Part shown: in pieces, positions 44,444 through 53,898 of the stretch
How positions within the stretch are numbered: position 1 is the stretch's first letter
How the letters are laid out: every line of letters begins with the position of its first letter
Source: Streptomyces sp. RPT161
Lineage (GTDB): Bacteria > Actinomycetota > Actinomycetes > Streptomycetales > Streptomycetaceae
Assembly: GCF_027533845.1 (NCBI RefSeq)
Contig: NZ_JAPZVN010000001.1
Span: 620,001-684,000 of the forward strand
Direction of reading: 5' to 3'
Length of the DNA: 64,000 bases
Position numbers and translations under genes: made by a program
The notes under the pieces: model-generated
What the model was told of the DNA's origin: nothing
Seen by the model: the letters and a program-made list of their open reading frames with translations, nothing else
Databases searched by the model: none

Positions 44444-45655
44444 TCACTCCAGCAGTGCCGCCGCGGTGAACAGCTCGACACCGACCCTGATCGCTTCCTC
44501 GTCCGCGTCGAAGTCGCCTCGGTGGAGGTCACGGATGGTGGGGTCGCCCACCGGGCGGACGCCCAGCCGGGCCAGGGCGCCGGGGACGTGTTCCAGGTAC
44601 CAGGAGAAGTCCTCGCCACCCAGGCTCTGCTCGGTGTCCTCGACCGCGTGGGCGCCGTGGCGGAAGGTCATCGCCTCGCGGAGCAGGTCCGCGGAGGTCG
44701 CCTCGTTGACCACCGGGGGGACGCCCCGGTGGTAGGTCAGCTCCCACTTGGCCCGGTAGATCGCGGCGATCTGGTCGATCACCTCGTGGATCAGGTCCGG
44801 CGCCTCGTGCCACGCGTCGAGGTCGAGGCAGCGGACGGTGCCCTCCAGCTCCGCGTGCTGCGGGATCACGTTGCACGCATGGCCCGCCTCGATCCGGCCC
44901 CAGACCACCGAGACACCCGCGCGCGGGTCGATCCGGCGGGCGAGGGCGGCGGGCAGCTCGGTGGCGATCTTGGCCAGCGCCGTCACCAGGTCGGTGGTCA
45001 GATGGGGGCGCGCGGTGTGGCCACCCGCGCCGTCGAGCCGCAGCTCAAGGCGGTCGCAGGCGGAAGTGATCGCTCCGGTGCGCAGCCCGATCCGGCCGAC
45101 CTCGACCTTGGGGTCGCAGTGCACGGCGAGGATCCGCTCCACCCCGTCCAGGACGTCGGCCTTGAGCATGTCAAGGGCGCCGCCCGGCATGCTCTCCTCG
45201 GCGGGCTGGAACACCAGCCGCACCGGCCGGGGCAGCTTCCCGGCCTGGTCCAGCTCGGCGAGGACCAGGCCCGCGCCGAGGGCGACTGTGGTGTGGACGT
45301 CGTGACCGCAGGCGTGCGCCCTGCCCTTCACCGTCGAGCGGTACGGAACCTTCTTGACGTCCGGGATCGGCAGCGCGTCGATGTCGGCGCGCAGCGCGAG
45401 ACGGCCACGGCCGGACTCGTCGCCGCCGACGTCGCAGATCACGCCGGTTCCGGAGGGCAGCACCCGGGGCTCAAGGCCCGCCTGCGCGAGGCGTCTCCTG
45501 ATCGCCTCGGTGGTGCGGAACTCCTCGCGGGACAGCTCCGGGTGCATGTGCAAGTCACGGCGGAATGCGACGAGTTCGGCGAACAGTTCCTCGGGCAGGG
45601 CGCCGGACGCGGGCGCGGGTAGTGAGTGGTCCACCCCCGACAGCGTAGGACTCAT
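44444..45655 (-). CDS. M20 family amidohydrolase
   Basis: 403 aa. FRRDLHMHPELSREEF, LALRADIDALPI, KGRAHACGHDVHTTVALGAG and VFQPAEESMPGGA hold the metal ligands of the M20D (HipO/IAA-amino-acid hydrolase) group; EQSLGGEDFSWYLEHVPGA ends the active site. The dimerisation insert is about residues 180-295. Substrate is an N-acyl or aminoacyl amide of unknown identity. ATG 45653-45655 (MSPTLSG) follows AGGAG; the in-frame GTG two codons upstream overlaps that ribosome site. Confidence 0.9.
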   Translation of the reverse strand: MSPTLSGVDHSLPAPASGALPEELFAELVAFRRDLHMHPELSREEFRTTEAIRRRLAQAGLEPRVLPSGTGVICDVGGDESGRGRLALRADIDALPIPDVKKVPYRSTVKGRAHACGHDVHTTVALGAGLVLAELDQAGKLPRPVRLVFQPAEESMPGGALDMLKADVLDGVERILAVHCDPKVEVGRIGLRTGAITSACDRLELRLDGAGGHTARPHLTTDLVTALAKIATELPAALARRIDPRAGVSVVWGRIEAGHACNVIPQHAELEGTVRCLDLDAWHEAPDLIHEVIDQIAAIYRAKWELTYHRGVPPVVNEATSADLLREAMTFRHGAHAVEDTEQSLGGEDFSWYLEHVPGALARLGVRPVGDPTIRDLHRGDFDADEEAIRVGVELFTAAALLE

Positions 45656-45873
45656 GACCACTCCTGGTGTGTCGTCAGTGAAAAATTCCAGCCTTCAAGT
45701 GACGAGATCATCACCCCTGTGGTGCATATTCGGCGCCGCCGCGGGTATCTCCACTTGTTAAGCCTTCGTCTTCCCTTCCACTCCATGGTGGACCAAGGCG
45801 CGACCGATTGCTCGGCAACGGCCCCGGACGGCGGAGACTCGGTCAGGTTCGTGCGTGAAGGCGCCGATACCTG

Positions 45874-47424
45874 TCAGGTTCGGGCGAGCAGCGCAGGTCC
45901 GGCGATCGTTGGCGCTCCCACCAGCCGCGCGTACACCTCAAGCAGCGGCGCCGACTGGCGCTGCCAGGACCACTGGCCCAGCATAGGCGAGCGCTCATAG
46001 GCCCTGCGGTAGCGCGGCCGGTTGGTCAGCACCGCGCCCACCGCGCGCACGAAGTCGGCGGTGTCGGCGGCCCGGAACACCTCCCCGTTGCCCAGCGACA
46101 GCGTGGCCGCGGCCATCACCCGTACGTCACTGACCACCACCGGTAGCCGGGCGTGCGCGTACTCCAAGTAGCGGGCGGCCAGCGCCACTTCGTGGTGCGG
46201 CAGATGGTGCACCGGGACCACTCCGATGTCGGCGGAGGCCAGGAACCCGGCGATCTCCTCGGGCGGCACGAACGGCAGGATGTGCAGCCGGGGGGCCACC
46301 CCCAGCTCGGCGGCCCGCTCGATGAGCGTACGGACGTACGGTGCGCCCGGCTCCGGCACCACGAACGCCGCGTGCAGGTCGTACAGCTTGGGCAGCGCCT
46401 CCACCACCGTGAGCAGCCCGCGCTCCGGGGCCACCGCCCCGCTGTGCACCAGCAGCGGCACCTCGGGCGCCAGCCGGCAGGCCGCCCGCACCCCGCCGCC
46501 GTCGCGCGGCGCCGAACGGTCCTGGTACTTGGGCGCGTTGAGCACCACGGCGGGCGGCGCCGGCAGCTTGTGCCGGGTGCGCAACTGCTCCGCGTACGCC
46601 TCGCACACCGTGATCACCGCGTCGGCCTCGGCGGCGTGCGCCCGCTCGTCCGCGTCCCGGGCCACCGCCGCCCGGCGCGAGGAGGCCGGGGCGAGCACCG
46701 CGCACTCGTCGGCGTCCCACAGCACCTTCACCGTGCGCCCGGCGGCCTCCGCCCGTACCGCGGCGCGCAGCGCCACCCCGAGCACCCGCCGTCCGCGGGC
46801 GTGGATCAGCTGCGGGCGCCGTTCGTCCAGCACCGGGCCGTACGCCGCCTCCAGGTCGAGCAGCAACGGATCGAGCCGCCGCCAGGCCCGCCGCACCGGT
46901 AGCAGCCGGGACAGCGCGGTGGCGAGGTTGTCCAGGAAGCCGTCCGGCACACCGCGGCGGCGCACCGCGGCCTGGTACTGGGCGGCTCGCGCTCTGGTCC
47001 AGGTCCGGCGCACCGCGTACCGCGCCCGGGCCAGGGAGTACGCGGCGCGGGCCGCGGCCTGCCGGGCCAACGGGCGGTATACAACGTCGAGTTCGGCGGA
47101 CCGAGTGCGCAACAGCTGCTCGCGGACCGCCAGTTGTGCGGTGCGGTAGCGGTGCGCCTCCGCGCAGCGGTACGCCAGCGGCCAGCGCAGGCCCGGTCGT
47201 GGCCTGTGCGTCCGGTGGCGGAACAGCGTCTGCGGCACGTCCACGGTGATCACCGCGACGCCCGGCAGCACCGGCGCAGGTCGGCCGTCGGCGCGTCCGA
47301 TGAGCGTGACGTCGTAGCCCGCCTCGGCGGCGGCGCGGGCCACCCGCTGCGCTCGTGAGTCGTTCCCCAGCGTGCTGTCCGCGAGAACCGCGATCCGCAC
47401 GGCCTTCCGCGGTGTGCTCCCCAT
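45874..47424 (-). CDS. glycosyltransferase (GT4-like) of the wall-polymer cluster
   Basis: 516 aa. N-half Rossmann: VRIAVLADSTLGNDSRAQRV, ARAAAEAGYDVTLIGRADG. C-half: VPLLVHSGAVAPERGLLTVV and FLASADIGVVPVHHLPHHEV, the donor-binding part of GT-B enzymes. The middle 130-200 segment is Arg/Ala-rich and helical. It is the last gene in the - strand half of the glycopolymer cluster. I start at ATG 47422-47424 (MGSTPRKAV); an ATG ten codons upstream is possible. Acceptor and sugar cannot be read. Confidence 0.82.
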   Translation of the reverse strand: MGSTPRKAVRIAVLADSTLGNDSRAQRVARAAAEAGYDVTLIGRADGRPAPVLPGVAVITVDVPQTLFRHRTHRPRPGLRWPLAYRCAEAHRYRTAQLAVREQLLRTRSAELDVVYRPLARQAAARAAYSLARARYAVRRTWTRARAAQYQAAVRRRGVPDGFLDNLATALSRLLPVRRAWRRLDPLLLDLEAAYGPVLDERRPQLIHARGRRVLGVALRAAVRAEAAGRTVKVLWDADECAVLAPASSRRAAVARDADERAHAAEADAVITVCEAYAEQLRTRHKLPAPPAVVLNAPKYQDRSAPRDGGGVRAACRLAPEVPLLVHSGAVAPERGLLTVVEALPKLYDLHAAFVVPEPGAPYVRTLIERAAELGVAPRLHILPFVPPEEIAGFLASADIGVVPVHHLPHHEVALAARYLEYAHARLPVVVSDVRVMAAATLSLGNGEVFRAADTADFVRAVGAVLTNRPRYRRAYERSPMLGQWSWQRQSAPLLEVYARLVGAPTIAGPALLART

Positions 47425-47538
47425 GGAAGAAGAGAACACGGCGGCGGTGATCACCGGATGGCGGGCGCGTGGCGCCGGGTTGAACGGGTCACGGATAGGT
47501 ATCGATCAGGGCCGAACGCCGCACCGGGCATTGCGCGT

Positions 47539-48438
47539 TCAGCCACGGCCGTACTTGTCCTCGGCCTGCCAGCAGACCACCAGACCGGTCACCAGCGCCA
47601 CCGCCGCCCACACCGCGGCCAGTATCCACACGTGCGGGGTGAGCTGGGCGTAGCCGTCCAGCAGCGCGTGCCGGGCCAGCTCGATGTAGATCGCGCCGGG
47701 GTTGGACTCCAGCAGCAGCCGGATGATCCGCGGGGCGTGGCCGGTCACCTTGGCGATGCTGTAGAAGACGCCGCAGGTGTACATCCACGTGCGCAGCAGG
47801 AACGGCACCAGCTCGCCGATGTCGTGGTTGCGGGCGCCGATCCGGGCCATCAGCATCCCGCAGCCCAGGTTGAACACCGTCTGCAACGCCAGCGCCGGAA
47901 CCAGCAGCAGCCAGCGGGCGCCGAACGGCTCACCGGTGGCCAGGCAGATGCTGATCACGATGCCCATGGACAGCACGAGTTGCTGGAGCTGCACCAGGGT
48001 GGAGGCGATCGGCAGGCAGGCGCGCGGGAAGTGCATGGCGCGGACCAGTTCGATCCGGTTGGAGATCGACCAGGTGCCCGTGGCGATGGACTCCCGCGAG
48101 TAGGTGAACACGAACATGCCGACGGACAGGAACGCGATGTAGTTGTCGCCGGTCCCGGCCTTCTTGTCGAGCAGATAGCCGAAGATCAGCCAGTAGACGG
48201 CGACGTTGAACAGCGGCGTCAGCACGTGCCAGATCTGGCCGAGCCGGGCCGTGGCGTACAGCGCGGTCAGCCGCGCCCGGGCGTAGGCGACGGTGAAGTG
48301 CCGTCTGCCCCACAGCTGCCGCAGGTACTCGGGCAGTGGGGGCCGCTGCACGGCCGGGGTCAGCCCGTGCCGGGCGGCCAGTTCCCCGGCCTCGTCGGAG
48401 GACAGCCGGGCCGCGGGGGTGTCGAGGGCCACGCTCAT
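47539..48438 (-). CDS. ABC-2 type polysaccharide export permease (TagG-like)
   Basis: 299 aa with six membrane segments. LWGRRHFTVAYARARLTALY, TARLGQIWHVLTPLFNVAVY and FVFTYSRESIATGTWSISNR are the pattern of TagG/Wzm permeases that export teichoic acids or O-antigens. The ATG at 48436-48438 overlaps the stop of the polysialyltransferase-like gene. The matching TagH/Wzt ATPase is not in this cluster or elsewhere in the window, so it must be encoded outside or shared. Confidence 0.88.
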   Translation of the reverse strand: MSVALDTPAARLSSDEAGELAARHGLTPAVQRPPLPEYLRQLWGRRHFTVAYARARLTALYATARLGQIWHVLTPLFNVAVYWLIFGYLLDKKAGTGDNYIAFLSVGMFVFTYSRESIATGTWSISNRIELVRAMHFPRACLPIASTLVQLQQLVLSMGIVISICLATGEPFGARWLLLVPALALQTVFNLGCGMLMARIGARNHDIGELVPFLLRTWMYTCGVFYSIAKVTGHAPRIIRLLLESNPGAIYIELARHALLDGYAQLTPHVWILAAVWAAVALVTGLVVCWQAEDKYGRG

Positions 48439-49577
48439 CAGGTCACCGCCACCGGGTTGCGGATCGCGCCGAGCCCGTGGCGGCTGCGGGCGGCGCTGGT
48501 GATGCCGGACAGGAAGCCGTGGGCGCGCGGCGAGGCGCCGCTGGTCAGCCACGACGGGTCCACCTCGCAGACCGCGACCTCCACGCCCGTGCCGTCCAGG
48601 GCGAGGGGCAGGGTGTGCACCACGGTGGACGGGAAGCTCAGCAGGCGGGCGCCGATCGGGCCGCGCCGGGCGACGAGTTCCAGCGGCAGGTCGGGCCGCA
48701 CGATCTCCAGCCCGGCCTCGGTGGACAGCCGCCGCAGTTTGTCCTCGCGCTCCCTGCGGTGCGCGAAGTAGCGGGTCGCGCCGTGCGCGGCGGCTATGCC
48801 GCGGACAGCGGCGAGGTAGGCGTCCGGATGCACCACGCCGGTCTCCACCAGCGAGGTGCCGATCAGGTCCGCGCCGCGCCGCACGCTGGGCGGCCCGAAG
48901 CGGGCCCGGGTCCACGCCAGGCGGTTGACGGTCAGCCGGGTGCCGGGCGGTGGTACGACCGGCATCGCGGTGAACAGCTCCACCCGGCGGCCGGGACCCG
49001 CGGTCAGCCGCCGCCGGGCGTTGGCGGCCACCGCGGCGAACGCGGCGTCCCGGGCGCCGCGCCCGGCGCGGTGCCAGCGCACCAGGCGCTGCCCGTCGGC
49101 GATCAGCGCCACGAACTCCATGGTCGCCGTGCCGTCGTCTATCACCACCAGGTCGCGGGCCCGGCTCAGCGGCAGCAGGGCCTGCACGAAGCGGGAGAAC
49201 GGGTCGCCCAGCACCAGGCGCCTGGCCCGCAGCAGCAGCGGGGTCAGGCCCGCCAGCGTGCGCACCGGCCCGGCGGTCGCGGTGCGCGGCTCGCACCAGC
49301 GCAGCGCCAGCCCCTCGTCCCGGGCCAGCTCGGCCATCCGGCGCAGCTGGCCGCGGCTCATCGGGTCGCGCGGCGGCAGCACCACGACGGTGCAGTCGGC
49401 AAGGTCGAGCGTTCCGGCCGCGCGCTGCGCGTGCGTCCACTCCAGCAGGTTGAGCAGCTGCACCGGGGACTCGATGAGCGCCAGGGTGCGCAGGGCTTCG
49501 TACTGGTCGCCGGGTGCGCGCGGGGCCGGGACGGCGCCGGTGGCCTGTGGTGGGTCGGTGGCTGGTGAACCGCTCAC
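48438..49577 (-). CDS. polysialyltransferase-like glycosyltransferase (POLYST)
   Basis: 379 aa. LALIESPVQLLNLLEWTHAQ at the start, VVVLPPRDPMSRGQLRRMAE, RDLVVIDDGTATMEFV and YFAHRREREDKLRRLSTEAG fit the bacterial alpha-2,8-polysialyltransferase family. In this cluster it would polymerise or add a nonulosonic acid (sialic acid or Kdn-like) from the CMP-sugar made by NeuA. Start GTG 49575-49577 overlaps the neuB stop. A second POLYST-like gene lies at 53898. Confidence 0.8.
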   Translation of the reverse strand: MSGSPATDPPQATGAVPAPRAPGDQYEALRTLALIESPVQLLNLLEWTHAQRAAGTLDLADCTVVVLPPRDPMSRGQLRRMAELARDEGLALRWCEPRTATAGPVRTLAGLTPLLLRARRLVLGDPFSRFVQALLPLSRARDLVVIDDGTATMEFVALIADGQRLVRWHRAGRGARDAAFAAVAANARRRLTAGPGRRVELFTAMPVVPPPGTRLTVNRLAWTRARFGPPSVRRGADLIGTSLVETGVVHPDAYLAAVRGIAAAHGATRYFAHRREREDKLRRLSTEAGLEIVRPDLPLELVARRGPIGARLLSFPSTVVHTLPLALDGTGVEVAVCEVDPSWLTSGASPRAHGFLSGITSAARSRHGLGAIRNPVAVT

Positions 49578-50512
49578 GCTGAGACCGGCTCTCGTCCGGC
49601 CGCCGCCTCGGCCTCCGCCACCACGCCCGGCACCCGGCGCAGCTTCTTCATCGGGCCCAGCTCACCCTCGTACACCCGCTTCACCCCGTCGCCCAGCGAC
49701 CGCTCCACGATCCGGATGTCGCGCACCAGCCGCTGCAGGCCCGAGGTCTCCACCGACGCGGCCTGGTCGGAGCCCCACATCGCGCGGTCGAGGGTGATGT
49801 GCCGCTCGACGAAAACCGCGCCGAGCGCGACGGCGGCGAGCGTGGTCTGCAGGCCGACCTCGTGTCCCGAGTAGCCGATCGGCACGTTGGGGTACTCGGC
49901 CTGCAGGGTGTGGATCATGCGCAGGTTGAGTTCCTCGTGCTTCGCCGGGTACGTCGAAGTGGCGTGGCACAGCAGGATGTTGTCGCTGCCGAGTACCTCC
50001 ACCGCGTGCCGGATCTGCTTCGGGGTGGACATGCCGGTGGACAGCACGACGGTGCGGCCGGTGGCGCGCAGCGCGCGCAGCAGGTCGTCGTCGGTCAGGC
50101 AGGCGGAGGCGACCTTGTGCGCGGGCAGATCGAACTTCTCCAGGAACTCCACGCTCGGCACGTCCCACGGCGAGGCGAACCACTGGATGCCCTGCTCACG
50201 GCAGTACGCGTCGATGGCCCGGTACTCGTCCTCGCCGAACTCGACGCGGTGCCGGTAGTCGATGTACGTCATCCGGCCCCACGGGGTGTCGCGCTCTACG
50301 TCCCACTGGTCGCGCGGGGTGCAGATCTCCGGGGTGCGCTTCTGGAACTTCACCGCGTCGCACCCGGCCGAGACGGCGGCGTCGATCAGCCGGTAGGCGT
50401 TCTCCAGGTCACCGTTGTGGTTGATGCCGATCTCGCCGGTGATGTAGACGGGACGGCCGGTGCCGACGAGACGGTCGCCGATCGTACGCAGACGGGGGAG
50501 GGTGGTGGTCAC
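49574..50512 (-). CDS. neuB: NeuB-type nonulosonic acid synthase, without SAF domain
   Basis: 312 aa TIM barrel, condensing phosphoenolpyruvate with a hexose to a nine-carbon sugar acid. YITGEIGINHNGDLENAYRL, CDAVKFQKRTPE, QGIQWFASPWD, HKVASACLTDDDLL, LSTGMSTPKQI, LCHATSTYP, IGYSGHEVGL, and FVERHITLDRAMWGSDQAAS are all typical NeuB blocks. The chain ends about 35 residues short of the normal size: the C-terminal SAF/antifreeze-like domain is absent. Start GTG 50510-50512 with AGGA upstream. From memory, the syntenic S. coelicolor genes are tied to a Kdn-containing teichulosonic acid. Confidence 0.88.
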   Translation of the reverse strand: MTTTLPRLRTIGDRLVGTGRPVYITGEIGINHNGDLENAYRLIDAAVSAGCDAVKFQKRTPEICTPRDQWDVERDTPWGRMTYIDYRHRVEFGEDEYRAIDAYCREQGIQWFASPWDVPSVEFLEKFDLPAHKVASACLTDDDLLRALRATGRTVVLSTGMSTPKQIRHAVEVLGSDNILLCHATSTYPAKHEELNLRMIHTLQAEYPNVPIGYSGHEVGLQTTLAAVALGAVFVERHITLDRAMWGSDQAASVETSGLQRLVRDIRIVERSLGDGVKRVYEGELGPMKKLRRVPGVVAEAEAAAGREPVSA

Positions 50513-50529
50513 GGAGGACGGTCCTTTCG

Positions 50530-51399
50530 TCAATTGCTGCGGGGGGCCGGGGCCGTAGCCCCGGAGGCGGGGTCGAGGGGCGCGGCCTCGGAAGCGGGGC
50601 GCAGGGGCGCGGCCCCTGGAAGACCCCCTGTGCCGAGAAGCGGCGCCAGCGCACGGGCTCGGGCGAGGTCGCCCGGCTCGTCCACCTCCAGCACCCGTTC
50701 GGGATCGGTCCGCACCAGGGCGGTGCGCCCGAAGAAGCGATGGCCGGACTTGCGGAATCCGGGGACCCGCATCGCGTACGCCGCGCCGGTCTCCAGCAGG
50801 TCCTGGGGGCGGTCCTGGCGACGCGGCCGGACGGCCTTGTCGTGGTTGACGCCGTACGCGTCGGCTTCGTCGTCGGCCGCCCGCCACAGGAAGCCGTGGA
50901 ACGGGGCGACGGTCAGCGCGCTGTCCGCGCCGTCCTCAAGTACGGCGGCGGCCACGCCGGTGATGTCCTCCGCGGTGAGGAACGGGCTGGTGCACTGCGC
51001 CATCACGACGACGTCGACCACGTCGCCGTGCATGGCCTCGTACGCGTCGAGGGCGTGCAGTACGGCCGCCTCGCTGGTCGCGGTGTCGCCGGCTATGCCG
51101 GGCGGCCGGGCCACCACTTCGGCCCCGGCCGCGCGAGCCGCCTCGGCGATGCCGCCGTCGTCGGTGGAGACGACGACGGCGCTCACGTGTCGCGCGTCCA
51201 CGCAGGCCCGTACCGCCCGCGCGACGAGCGGCACGCCGCCGACCTCGGCAAGGTTCTTGCCCGGCACGCCCTTTGAGCCGCCGCGGGCCGGGATGACGGC
51301 GAGGACGAGGGGCGAAGGCCTTCCCGCCGCAACGGCGTGAAGCCCCACGGCAGAGGCGGGTGGCGCCGAACTCGCCGCATCCGATGGAACGTTGCTCAC
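50530..51399 (-). CDS. neuA: NeuA-type CMP-nonulosonic acid cytidylyltransferase
   Basis: 289 aa. LAVIPARGGSKGVPGKNLAE is the CTP-binding signature; VVVSTDDGGIAEAARAAGAE and VVVMAQCTSPFLTAEDITGV follow as expected for acylneuraminate cytidylyltransferases. The first 30 residues and the last 35 (Ala/Pro-rich) are variable tails. Start GTG 51397-51399 overlaps the stop of the upstream gene; neuB starts 18 bp downstream. Confidence 0.87.
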   Translation of the reverse strand: MSNVPSDAASSAPPASAVGLHAVAAGRPSPLVLAVIPARGGSKGVPGKNLAEVGGVPLVARAVRACVDARHVSAVVVSTDDGGIAEAARAAGAEVVARPPGIAGDTATSEAAVLHALDAYEAMHGDVVDVVVMAQCTSPFLTAEDITGVAAAVLEDGADSALTVAPFHGFLWRAADDEADAYGVNHDKAVRPRRQDRPQDLLETGAAYAMRVPGFRKSGHRFFGRTALVRTDPERVLEVDEPGDLARARALAPLLGTGGLPGAAPLRPASEAAPLDPASGATAPAPRSN

Positions 51400-52697
51400 A
51401 GTTGCCCCCAGCGGCGGATGACCGGCGCCACGCGTTGGACGCCTTGGCGGTAGAGGGTGCGCGCGGCATTGCGGCTGAACTCCCGCACCGCGCCGCGCAG
51501 TCGGCCCCGGGCGGCCGGGGCGGGGGCGCCCGGGAGGGGGGCGCCCGTCACGTCGAGGTGGTGCCGGGCGAGGATGCCGGGCAGATAGCCGGGCGCCGTC
51601 CGGGCGGTGTAGTACGGCCGCGGCGCCGGAAGGCCGGACGCGTCCGCCAGCGCGGTGACCCGCTCGCGCACCGCCCGGAACGGGTCGTCGCCGAGCACGC
51701 CGTGCCGCCGCAGCCATCCGGCGTCGGCTTCCGGCAGCAGCCCCGCGTCCAGTTGGTCCCAGGAGGCCAGGCAGCCGGAGCCCAGGAAGTGGTGGTTGCC
51801 CAGCGCCTCGCGGACCCCGAGGTCGGTGAGGACGGCGGTGGGGATGCCGCGGTGCATCGACTCCAGGGCGGCGGTGGAGCTGACCGTCACCAACAGGTCG
51901 GTGCGGTCGAGGACTTCGCCCATGTGCCCGTACACCAGCCGCAGGTTGGACGGCAGTCGGTGGCGCGCGGCCAGCTTGGGGTAGGGGCTCTCCTCGATGT
52001 GCGTGGTGTGCTCGCCCGGCTTGCTGCGCAGCTTCACCAGCACCTCGCGGTCGGCGTGCGCCTCCGCGTGCCGTACCGCCCGCTCCAGCAGGTACTCGCG
52101 GTCCCGGCGGCCGTCCGGCACCGACGGCTGGGCGGCGAAGACCACGGTCAACGGCCGCCCGGTGGACGGCTGGTAGGGCTGACCGGTCAGGAACGGCAGC
52201 GCGCTCTCCACCACGCAGTCCGCGTCGGCCCCGACACCCCGGTAGACCGCGCGGAACCGCTCCGCGTCGTCCCGGCTGTTGGCCAGCACGACATCCGCAC
52301 CGTGCCGCAGCAGCAGTCCGTCGGCGAGCTTCTCGTAGACCACCCCGACGTATCCGGTGACGAGCACCGGCCGCCGCTCGTGGCCCTGCCAGGCGCGGGC
52401 CAGCCCGTGCAGCATGGCCTGCACGGTGCCGCCGACGCAGGCGAGCACCACCACGTCCGCGCTGTCCCGGTCGGTCTGGGCCAGGAACTGCGCGGCGGTC
52501 ACCTCGCGCATCGAGTCCGCGGGCATGCCGACCTCGGCCAACTGCCGGCTGGTCGGAGTGGCCCGCCCACGCAGCAACCGCGCGTCAAGACACGCGTCCT
52601 CGGCTATTCGGCGAGCGGTCTGGGCGCCCCACTTCCAACGCGTGTCCGAATCGGCGAGTACCGTGATCTTTTTTACCGGGGTGGCACTGGTTGGCAC
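51396..52697 (-). CDS. DUF6716-like putative glycosyltransferase
   Basis: About 433 aa. KKITVLADSDTRWKWGAQTA at the start, LVTGYVGVVYEKLADGLLLR, VLANSRDDAERFRAV, LRLVYGHMGEVLDRTDLLVT and VSSTAALESMHRGIPTAVLT have the shape of a GT-B enzyme with a CDP/UDP-binding second half. I recall this group as DUF6716. GTG 52695-52697 lies 7 bases after TACGGT, a possible -10, which would make the mRNA leaderless; the frame is open 14 codons further. First gene of the neuA-neuB operon. Confidence 0.75.
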   Translation of the reverse strand: MPTSATPVKKITVLADSDTRWKWGAQTARRIAEDACLDARLLRGRATPTSRQLAEVGMPADSMREVTAAQFLAQTDRDSADVVVLACVGGTVQAMLHGLARAWQGHERRPVLVTGYVGVVYEKLADGLLLRHGADVVLANSRDDAERFRAVYRGVGADADCVVESALPFLTGQPYQPSTGRPLTVVFAAQPSVPDGRRDREYLLERAVRHAEAHADREVLVKLRSKPGEHTTHIEESPYPKLAARHRLPSNLRLVYGHMGEVLDRTDLLVTVSSTAALESMHRGIPTAVLTDLGVREALGNHHFLGSGCLASWDQLDAGLLPEADAGWLRRHGVLGDDPFRAVRERVTALADASGLPAPRPYYTARTAPGYLPGILARHHLDVTGAPLPGAPAPAARGRLRGAVREFSRNAARTLYRQGVQRVAPVIRRWGQL

Positions 52698-52884
52698 GCC
52701 GGAGACCGTAGGAATCGAATAAAAGCGGTGGGCGTACAAGGCCGCAACAAATGGTTAACAGCGCGCCGACGACAGGGTCTACAGCCGTCCGGCGCGCCAG
52801 GTTCACGGCTCTGCCACGCTTCGTTCACCGGACGGTCCGCAGCCCGCAATCCCAAATGGCGAGCCGCCGCATAACGTTCCGCAA

Positions 52885-53898
52885 GTGGCCAAGCTCTCCG
52901 TCATCGTGCCGTTCTACAACGTGCAGACATTCGCCCCCGACATGCTGAGAAGTCTGGCGTCGAATGCACGCGCGGATTTCGAATTCATTCTGGTCGACGA
53001 TTGTTCGACGGACCGGACGCCGGAGATTCTGGAGCGCGCCGCGGGCGGCCGGCTGCCCGGCGCCAGACTCGTGCGGCACGAGCGCAACCAGGGCCTGGCC
53101 ACCGCCCGCAACACCGGCCTGGACGCCGCCGAGGGCGAGTACCTGGCGTTCCTCGACGGCGACGACTGGCTGGCTCCTGGCTACCTGCCGCAACTGCTGT
53201 CCTGCATCGAGGAGTTGGGCTGCGACTTCGTGCGCACCGACCATGTGCAGTGCACCGGCCGGGAGCGGGTGATCCACCGGGTACCGGACGGCCGCCGCGG
53301 CGAGGTGCTGGACCCGCGCGACGCGATCCTGCCCGCGGACACCTCGACCTCCGTCGACTACCCGTATGCCTGGGCCGGGATGTACCACCGCAGGCTGAAG
53401 GACGCGGGACTGCTGCACTTCCCGGACGGGCTGCGCACCGCCGAGGACCGGCCGTGGATCTGGCGGCTGCACCGCAAGGCCGAGTCGTTCGCGGTGCTCG
53501 GCCTGCTCGGTGTCTTCTACCGGAGGGGGGTGGCCAGTTCACTCACCCAGATCGGCGATGTGCGGCAACTGGACTTCATACGCTCCTTCGACCAGGTGCT
53601 GACCGAGACGGCCGAGGACCCGCGGGCGGATGAGTTCCTGCCGAAGGCGGTCCGCACCTACTGCGCGATCATCGCCCACCACCTGTCCAACATCGACCGC
53701 TTCGAACCGCAGGTCGCCCGTAGGCTCAAGACGTTGAGCACCGCCGCGATGAAGCGGATGCCGCAGGACCTGCTGACCGCGGCACTGGACTCGATGGACC
53801 TGGACCGCTCGGTCCGGCTCAGGCGGCTGCGCTGGATGGACAGACTGCTGCCCACCAGGGACGCGGGCGGCCCGGACCGGAAGGAGACGGCGGCCTGA
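52885..53898 (+). CDS. family 2 glycosyltransferase
   Basis: 337 aa. KLSVIVPFYNVQTFAPDMLR, FILVDDCSTDRTPEIL, QGLATARNTGLDAAEGEYLA and FLDGDDWLAPGYL give the GT-A fold with DxD (DGDD). The C-terminal third is helical and is seen in teichoic-acid-related GT2 enzymes. Start GTG 52885 lies about 7 bases after TAACGT (52872-52877), so leaderless. Divergent from the DUF6716 gene; 52698-52884 holds both promoters. Its stop shares a base with the next start (TGATG). Confidence 0.86.
   Translation: MAKLSVIVPFYNVQTFAPDMLRSLASNARADFEFILVDDCSTDRTPEILERAAGGRLPGARLVRHERNQGLATARNTGLDAAEGEYLAFLDGDDWLAPGYLPQLLSCIEELGCDFVRTDHVQCTGRERVIHRVPDGRRGEVLDPRDAILPADTSTSVDYPYAWAGMYHRRLKDAGLLHFPDGLRTAEDRPWIWRLHRKAESFAVLGLLGVFYRRGVASSLTQIGDVRQLDFIRSFDQVLTETAEDPRADEFLPKAVRTYCAIIAHHLSNIDRFEPQVARRLKTLSTAAMKRMPQDLLTAALDSMDLDRSVRLRRLRWMDRLLPTRDAGGPDRKETAA

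Noticed and set aside
51280-51350. A GC-rich stretch within the neuA 5' end resembling the repeat arms (GGCGAAGGCCTTCCCGCCGC)
   Set aside because: The match to the intergenic family is short and lacks the arm order seen in the other copies.
51360-52874. A 504-codon + strand frame opposite neuA and the DUF6716 gene
   Set aside because: Antisense shadow of two genes that have clear family motifs.
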